In this document: one piece after another, positions 59,285 through 64,000 of the stretch | Numbering within the stretch: position 1 is the stretch's first letter | How the letters are laid out: every line of letters begins with the position of its first letter | Assembly: GCF_018619185.1 (NCBI RefSeq) | Contig: NZ_JAAXYC010000002.1 | Location: 32,562-96,561, forward strand | DNA from: Streptomyces sp. McG3 | Lineage (GTDB): Bacteria > Actinomycetota > Actinomycetes > Streptomycetales > Streptomycetaceae | Reading direction: 5' to 3' | DNA: 64,000 nucleotides | Program-made: the position numbers and the translations under genes | The notes under the pieces: generated by a model | What the model was told of the DNA's origin: nothing | Seen by the model: the letters and a program-made list of their open reading frames with translations, nothing else | The model's database searches: none

Positions 59285-60163
59285 TCAGATCAACCGCTGT
59301 TCGGCGAGGTCGAGCCAGTGCTCCACGTCGGACGGGGCGAAGTGCCTGATGGCCCAGTCGACCATGCGGAGGCTCATGTGGGCCCACGCGGGCCGCAGGA
59401 CGTCCTCGGGGACCGCGTCGAGAACGGCGTCCAGGTGTCGCGTCACCCCCGGGCCCGCTCCCCCGCCGTGGATGCCGAAGCGCAGGGTGACCAGATCGAA
59501 GCGGTGGTCACCGCGGGCGGCCCCGTCCCAGTCGACGACGCCGGTGATCGAGCCGTCGGCCGCCAGGAGGTTCCCGGGGTGGAAGTCCATGTGCACGGCA
59601 TCGTCGCCCGCCAGCCGGTCGGGGTGGTCCGCGCCGATCGTGGCGACCCGGTGTTCCAGCGCGGCGCTGCGGCGTCCATGCCGGCGCAGGGGTTCGTGCA
59701 GGCAGTAGCCCGGCCCGTCCCGGCGCAGGAACAGCTCCGTTGCGGGGACGCCGGGGTGGTCGGCGAGCCGGCCCGCCTGCAACCGGTTGAGTTCGAGCGC
59801 CTGGACCAGCGAATCGTGGTCGAGGTGGTCGATCTTCGCACCGGGCAGGAGCTCCAGGACCATGACGACCGCGTGGCCGACCTGGGCCACCAGTTCGGTG
59901 GCCGGGGCCGGGCAGCCTGCGTGCCGCAGCACCCGGCTGACGGTGAGCGGCCCTGCCTCCAGGTCCGCCACTCGGCTGTGCGGTCGCCACTTGAGCACCG
60001 AACGGCGATGGTCCGGCCGGCGCACATAGGCGGTGCCGACCTGACCGCCCGGGCAGGGGCCGTCGAGAGTCAGACGGACACCCGTCCGCTCCTGAAGGGC
60101 GTCGAGCGTCCTGGCGGCATCGAGGCGCTCGGCCCGCGCCCAGCGTTGCGGCGGAGAAGTCAT
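59285..60163 (-). CDS. Aminoglycoside-phosphotransferase (APH)-family kinase-like protein
   Basis: 292 residues. Kinase-like fold with an N-terminal lobe (SVLKWRPHS, the likely ATP-binding Lys), hinge VVMVLELLPG, catalytic loop HMDFHPGNLL and metal-binding VVDWDGA. These are diagnostic of the APH/choline-kinase superfamily. The substrate cannot be predicted; most chromosomal Streptomyces members do not give resistance. The ATG at 60163 is chosen (GGGA just before); ATG at 60172 adds three residues. Confidence 0.88.
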   Translation of the reverse strand: MTSPPQRWARAERLDAARTLDALQERTGVRLTLDGPCPGGQVGTAYVRRPDHRRSVLKWRPHSRVADLEAGPLTVSRVLRHAGCPAPATELVAQVGHAVVMVLELLPGAKIDHLDHDSLVQALELNRLQAGRLADHPGVPATELFLRRDGPGYCLHEPLRRHGRRSAALEHRVATIGADHPDRLAGDDAVHMDFHPGNLLAADGSITGVVDWDGAARGDHRFDLVTLRFGIHGGGAGPGVTRHLDAVLDAVPEDVLRPAWAHMSLRMVDWAIRHFAPSDVEHWLDLAEQRLI

Positions 60164-60241
60164 GGGTCCCATGATGACCGCGCGGTACGGGCAGGGGCTA
60201 CGGCGTCCGTGCCGCCGGGCCGGGCCGTGGGCACGGCCGAA

Positions 60242-60290
60242 GGCTGCCGCCCGCCAGCCGTGAGCGGACGGCAGCCCCGCCGGAGGCGGG
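60242..60290 (-). terminator. Double hairpin after the hydrolase gene
   Basis: On the minus strand a CCCGCC/GGCGGG hairpin (about 60277-60290) is followed by CGGCAGCC...GGCTGCCG (60242-60276). It lies immediately after the hydrolase stop. Confidence 0.55.
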
Positions 60291-60297
60291 ACGAGGA

Positions 60298-61506
60298 TCA
60301 GTCCGGGAGCCGGTCCATGATCCAGGTACCCAGCTCCTCGGTGATGCCCGTGTGCGCGGTGGTCGTGGACGAGCAGAGGAAATCGTCGAGTTCGCTCTCC
60401 TGCGGGTCCAGGTCACCGACGTTCGCGTACAGGTCGTCCTGCTTCTCGATGTCGCGGATCGCGACCGCGCTGACCGTGGGGACGAAACAGACGTCCTCGT
60501 GGCGCAGGTCGATCTTGCCGCCGAGCTTCTCCATGGCCCCGGAGAGGATCTTGTACGTGTGCAGGGTCCCGCCCGGGGCGCCGTCCAGCTCCGGGAAGCC
60601 GTTGGTCGCGATGGTCCTCTCGGCCTTGGGGAACCTGCGGTTCAGATACCCGGCCGTCACATCGTCGCCCTGCGCCTGGGTGTAGAAGGTGGTGCCGGGG
60701 TAGATCCGGTCGATCCGCAGCGCGACCTCGCCGGGCCGCACGTCCGGCAGACCGATGCCGTCGCCACGGCCGTTGGCCACGGCGATCTTCATCGGGATCT
60801 GCGGCCAGTTGCCGACCCGGTCCAGGGCGGCCAGGAACTCCGTGCGCTCCGGGGCGACCGTGGTCTTCTCGGTGTCCTTGTCGTAGTGCTGCCACAGCAT
60901 CTGGCGCGCGGCCGGGCTGTTCATCTGCTTCGCGAAGTCGTTCGGGAACGGGATGAAGTGGGAGAACGCCTGCACACCGACGGGGATGGAAGCGCCGCGG
61001 TGCGGGCTGTCGTAGGAGAAGTACAGCGCGGTCCGGTGGTCCATCCGCTGCGTCTCCAGTCTGGCGAGTGCGTAGCGGGTGACGATGCCTCCCATGCTGA
61101 AGCCGCCGACGACCAGGCGGGCGTCGCCCAGCTGCTCGGCTGTCGCCCGCAGGATGGCGGCCACCGCCGCCTCCGCGTTGTCCAGGATCGACGCGCTGCG
61201 CTCCTCGAATCCGAGGAGGATGACGTCCCTGCCGCGCCGGCGGAGCTCGCTGATGAACGGGAAGCTGCCGCTCTCCAGCCCGTGGTAGAGCACGTCGAGC
61301 TTGCTCCGGCCGAGGTTGAAGCCGTCGGCCATGATCACGGGCCGGACGAGGCCGCCCCGGTTGCCCTCGCCGGGAAAGACCCACGCGAAGCCGTTCGGCA
61401 GGGGCCATTCCTCGTGCGCCGGTACCTCGATGGGCCCGGCCGGTTCAACGGTGAGCGGGCCGCCGAGGGTGAAGGCACCGACATTGGGCTCGGACGTCTC
61501 TGACAT
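60298..61506 (-). CDS. Alpha/beta hydrolase, lipase-like
   Basis: 402 residues, no signal peptide. Core alpha/beta-hydrolase signs: RPVIMADGFNLG (strand before the oxyanion hole), nucleophile elbow VGGFSMGGIVTRYAL with Ser, and FSYDSPHRGASIPVG. C-terminal acid and His cannot be placed with certainty. The family resembles PGAP1/lipase-like proteins annotated hypothetical in Streptomyces. CAGGAG precedes the start. A single gene bounded by hairpins. Cellular role unknown. Confidence 0.82.
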   Translation of the reverse strand: MSETSEPNVGAFTLGGPLTVEPAGPIEVPAHEEWPLPNGFAWVFPGEGNRGGLVRPVIMADGFNLGRSKLDVLYHGLESGSFPFISELRRRGRDVILLGFEERSASILDNAEAAVAAILRATAEQLGDARLVVGGFSMGGIVTRYALARLETQRMDHRTALYFSYDSPHRGASIPVGVQAFSHFIPFPNDFAKQMNSPAARQMLWQHYDKDTEKTTVAPERTEFLAALDRVGNWPQIPMKIAVANGRGDGIGLPDVRPGEVALRIDRIYPGTTFYTQAQGDDVTAGYLNRRFPKAERTIATNGFPELDGAPGGTLHTYKILSGAMEKLGGKIDLRHEDVCFVPTVSAVAIRDIEKQDDLYANVGDLDPQESELDDFLCSSTTTAHTGITEELGTWIMDRLPD

Positions 61507-61687
61507 CGTCGTACTCCTGGGGGAGGTGGGCGGGACGACCTCATCATGGTGGGCGATATGGGCGTATCACCCCTGGGAGCCGGGGAGTTCACCACATCTG
61601 ATGATCATGAGCGGAAAACGCGTTCAGTGCGTCCGGCAGATGCTCGTGCCCTCCCGGCGCCTCGACGAAGAAGTGCTGGTCCGAGCC

Positions 61688-62668
61688 TCAGCCCGAACCT
61701 GCGACCAGCGCCTCGCCGAGCGGGGTACGCCGGTAGAGCACCGACCGTCCGGACCGGGCGCGGACGAGCAGCCCCGCGCGCATCAGGATGGCGAGGTGGT
61801 CTCCTACCGCGCCGGGTGCCATGGCGAGGCTTCGGGCGAGGTGGCTCGTACTGGCCGGGGCGTCCAGCGCCAACAGCAGCCGGGCCCGGGCCCGGCCGAC
61901 CAGGGCGGTCAGGGCGTCCGGCCGGGGGACGGTCTCCTGTTCGCCCCACAGGGCGGCGGTGCCTCGGGCGGGATAGATCAAGGTCCGGGGCCAGGGGTCT
62001 TCCGTGTGGGCGGCGATATTCCTGACGAAGACCGAAGGGATCAGCAGGAGCCCGTCGCCGGCGAGGCGGACCGTTCCGACGTCGGGGAAGTGGCCGATCT
62101 CGATGCCGCCGGCTTGCCAGGTGATGCTCGGGTGCAGGCTCTCGACGGCCGTGGCCCATCCGTGTTCGCCGATCACCCCCACCCGGTGTACGACGTCGCG
62201 CTCACAGATCGCGCGCAGTTGCGGCCAGTCCGGGGCGAGCAGTTCGTGCCACGCCCGGTTCATCGCCTCGGCGATCCGGGAGACGGCGTCCGTCGCGTCC
62301 AGCACCGCGCGTACGCGGGGATCACGGGCGGATCGGCCGGTCGCGGTGGTCGCGAATTCGTGGCGGGCAGCTTCCAGCGGCGTGGCCCGGATCATGGCCA
62401 GGTCGTCCGCCCAGGTCTGGTTGAGGCCGCGCGGGGGCGGAGCGACGAAGTCCGGTCCGCCTTGCGGGGTGTACAGGGCGAGGACGGCGTTCAGTTCGCT
62501 CTCATGGCGAAGCCGTTCAAAGGCCGGCAGGAGCCGGGTGGCCCAGGCTCGCGGCAGCGGCCTGTCCCGGCCGGCGAGCGAGCCCAGCAGGAAGCAGAGG
62601 TCCATCGCGGGCGACAGTGCGAAGCGGCTGCGCAGTAGGTCGTCGACGGAGACTTCGAAGCGCAGCAC
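61688..62668 (-). CDS. ArsR-family transcriptional regulator with long N-terminal domain
   Basis: 326 residues. The N-terminal ~220 residues (MLRFEVSVDDLLRSRFALSPAMDL) match the DUF5937-type effector domain found in Streptomyces ArsR-like regulators. The C-terminal ~85 residues are an ArsR winged helix: LLLALDAPASTSHLARSLAMAPGAVGDHLAILMRAGLLVRARSGRSVLYRRT. No metal-binding cysteine motif (ELCVCDL) is present, so it is probably not a metal sensor. GTG start at 62668. Divergent from the MFS gene with a perfect palindrome between; likely represses that exporter. Confidence 0.87.
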   Translation of the reverse strand: MLRFEVSVDDLLRSRFALSPAMDLCFLLGSLAGRDRPLPRAWATRLLPAFERLRHESELNAVLALYTPQGGPDFVAPPPRGLNQTWADDLAMIRATPLEAARHEFATTATGRSARDPRVRAVLDATDAVSRIAEAMNRAWHELLAPDWPQLRAICERDVVHRVGVIGEHGWATAVESLHPSITWQAGGIEIGHFPDVGTVRLAGDGLLLIPSVFVRNIAAHTEDPWPRTLIYPARGTAALWGEQETVPRPDALTALVGRARARLLLALDAPASTSHLARSLAMAPGAVGDHLAILMRAGLLVRARSGRSVLYRRTPLGEALVAGSG

Positions 62669-62698
62669 CCTGCCATGCTACCGGCGGAACATTGTTCC

Positions 62699-62718
62699 GA
62701 TTCGTCCAGCGACGAATC
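62699..62718. promoter_or_regulatory. Operator candidate between ArsR regulator and MFS gene
   Basis: GATTCGTC-CAGC-GACGAATC, a perfect 8-bp inverted repeat with 4-base spacer, in the 89-base divergent gap. AT-rich relative to surroundings. Confidence 0.65.
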
Positions 62719-62757
62719 ATTGGTGGGTGGCGTGGGCGCACCATGAGGCTGGGCGTC

Positions 62758-64000
62758 ATGACTTCGACCGCCGAGCCCGCGCAGGGCAACCACCGTGCCA
62801 CCTACCGGGAGGTGCTGGCCGAGCCGCGGTTCCGACTGCTCTTCGCGACCCGCGCCGTCGCGATCACGGCGGACGCGCTGCGGATCACCACGTTCTCGGT
62901 TCTGGTCTTCTCCTCCACCGGCTCCGCGCTGCTCAGCGCAGTGGCCTTCGGCATCGGCTTCATCCCGCAGCTGTTCGGTTCGCTGTTGCTGGGCTCACTG
63001 GCCGACCGGCTGCCGCCCCGCGCGCTCATCACCGGCGGCTACGCCTTGACGTGCGCCACCGCCCTGCTGCTCGCCCTGGTGCGGATGCCGGTCGCGGCGA
63101 GCCTCGGTGTCGTGGCACTGGTCTCTCTCGCCACACCGGTGTTTCACGGCGCGTCGAGCCGGCTGGTCGCTCAGTCGCTGGAGGGTGACGCCTATGTACT
63201 GGGCCGTTCCCTGAACAACATCGCCGGCGCCGGCGCGCAGTTGTTCGGTCTGGCGCTGGGAGGTGCGGCCGTCGCGGCACTCGGCCCACGCCGGGCGCTC
63301 GCGGTCGGTGCCGTCCTTTACCTCGGCTGCGCGCTTGCTGTCCGCATCCGGCTCCCCCGGCTGCGGCCGGGGCGGTTCGGCGGCACACCCGGCGGCCCCG
63401 GGGGCGACAGCGGGCCCGTCCGTGCGAGCCTGCACGGTGCGGGCCTGCTGCTGCGCGGACGCACGGTGCGACGACTGATGCTGGCCCAGTGGCTACCCGT
63501 CGCGCTCGTAGCGGGCGCGGAAGGCCTCATCGTCGCCTACGCGGGAGAACGCCGATTCGCGCCCGGCTGGTACGCGGTGCTGATGGGCTGTCTGCCGGTT
63601 GGCATGCTCGTCGGCGACCTGCTGGTGGGCCGAATGCTACGGCCACGTACCCGGGAGCGACTGGTGGTCCCGTTGGCCGCGCTGGCGGGACTGCCTCTGA
63701 TCGGCTTCGCCGCCGAGCCCGGGGTGGGCGTCTCCTCCTGTCTGCTGCTGGTCAGCGGCCTCGGATACGCCTACGGCCTCGGCCTGCAACGCCCGTTCCT
63801 GGACGCCCTGCCGCAGGACGGCCGAGGTCAGGCCTTCGGCTTGCTCGGCTCCGGCAGCATGACGCTGCAGGGCGTCGGACCGGTCTGCTTGGGCGCGGTG
63901 GCAGCAGGCATGGGAACAGGCGGCGCAATCGCCCTGGCAGGCGGCGCGGTGGCACTCACCGCCGGGTGGATTCTCACCTGGTACCCGCCCGCCCCTCCGG
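62758..64000 (+). CDS. MFS transporter (3' end beyond the window)
   Basis: The frame is open from the ATG at 62758 to the last base, so at least 414 residues are encoded and the stop is outside the window. It begins MTSTAEPAQGNHRATYREVLAEPRFRLLF, a frequent N-terminus of actinobacterial MFS exporters. About ten membrane segments follow, with the loop-2 motif GSLADRLPPR (motif A variant) and a central loop LRPGRFGGTPGGPGGDSGP. An ATG at 62743 is in frame as an alternative. Divergent from the ArsR-type regulator that probably controls it. Substrate unknown. Confidence 0.88.
   Translation, partial: MTSTAEPAQGNHRATYREVLAEPRFRLLFATRAVAITADALRITTFSVLVFSSTGSALLSAVAFGIGFIPQLFGSLLLGSLADRLPPRALITGGYALTCATALLLALVRMPVAASLGVVALVSLATPVFHGASSRLVAQSLEGDAYVLGRSLNNIAGAGAQLFGLALGGAAVAALGPRRALAVGAVLYLGCALAVRIRLPRLRPGRFGGTPGGPGGDSGPVRASLHGAGLLLRGRTVRRLMLAQWLPVALVAGAEGLIVAYAGERRFAPGWYAVLMGCLPVGMLVGDLLVGRMLRPRTRERLVVPLAALAGLPLIGFAAEPGVGVSSCLLLVSGLGYAYGLGLQRPFLDALPQDGRGQAFGLLGSGSMTLQGVGPVCLGAVAAGMGTGGAIALAGGAVALTAGWILTWYPPAPP

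Noticed and set aside
59285..60163. Aminoglycoside resistance gene
   Set aside because: APH fold only; no features of known resistance enzymes and no antibiotic cluster beside it.

Overview
The window is high-GC actinobacterial DNA, almost certainly from a Streptomyces chromosome. The evidence is strong GC bias at third codon positions, GTG starts, many 1-11 base start/stop overlaps, actinobacterial promoter and operator types (chitinase-type TGGTCCAGACCT sites, DmdR/IdeR iron boxes, GAGCGCTC LacI-type palindromes), a class-E-sortase-like LASTG anchor, and a complete coelichelin gene set. No tRNA, rRNA, CRISPR array or insertion sequence was seen.

Layout. 1-1929: tail of an MFS exporter, then a short Rho-like protein behind a pyrimidine-rich leader. 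1971-4898 (minus): phosphoglucomutase, and a GH18 chitinase whose promoter carries two chitinase-type operators. 5094-14616: a cobalamin locus. Two cobalamin riboswitches lie back to back. One precedes a secreted protein with an alpha/alpha-toroid plus DUF4430-like domain, the layout of animal transcobalamin/intrinsic factor. The other precedes an overlapping gene chain: a wall-anchored protein, a membrane-anchored protein sharing its N-terminal domain, EcfT, a fused double EcfA ATPase and an S component. 14638-16919: a small membrane protein, a small protein with a possible amyloid-signalling tail, and a DUF3048 lipoprotein. 17002-21275: a divergent secreted GH16 glucanase / discoidin-beta-helix pair sharing a LacI-type operator. 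21540-24143: a second-type enolase, a MarR regulator with a 13-bp tandem array between them, and a DinB-like protein.

24203-46763: the coelichelin cluster (cchJ, I, H, G, F, E, D, C, B, A). CchB hydroxylates ornithine and CchA formylates hydroxyornithine. The trimodular NRPS CchH assembles the peptide and lacks a thioesterase. CchG/CchI form an asymmetric ABC exporter pair, CchC/D/E/F import the ferric siderophore, and CchJ is an esterase. Four good iron boxes and one weaker candidate place it under iron control. No mbtH-like gene is in the window.

47273-55935: a sugar-nucleotide epimerase, an OmpR-type two-component system, a tightly coupled GT2/DUF2064/methyltransferase operon, a cytochrome b561/molybdopterin oxidoreductase with a small membrane partner, and a multi-pass GT-C-like protein. 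55964-64000: an ABC-2 drug-type exporter with a divergent GbsR/MarR regulator, an APH-like kinase, a lipase-like hydrolase, and an ArsR-type regulator divergent from an MFS transporter cut by the window end.

The most novel-looking system is the cobalamin locus at 5.1-14.6 kb. It looks like a relay from a secreted transcobalamin-like binder through wall- and membrane-attached receptors to an ECF importer.
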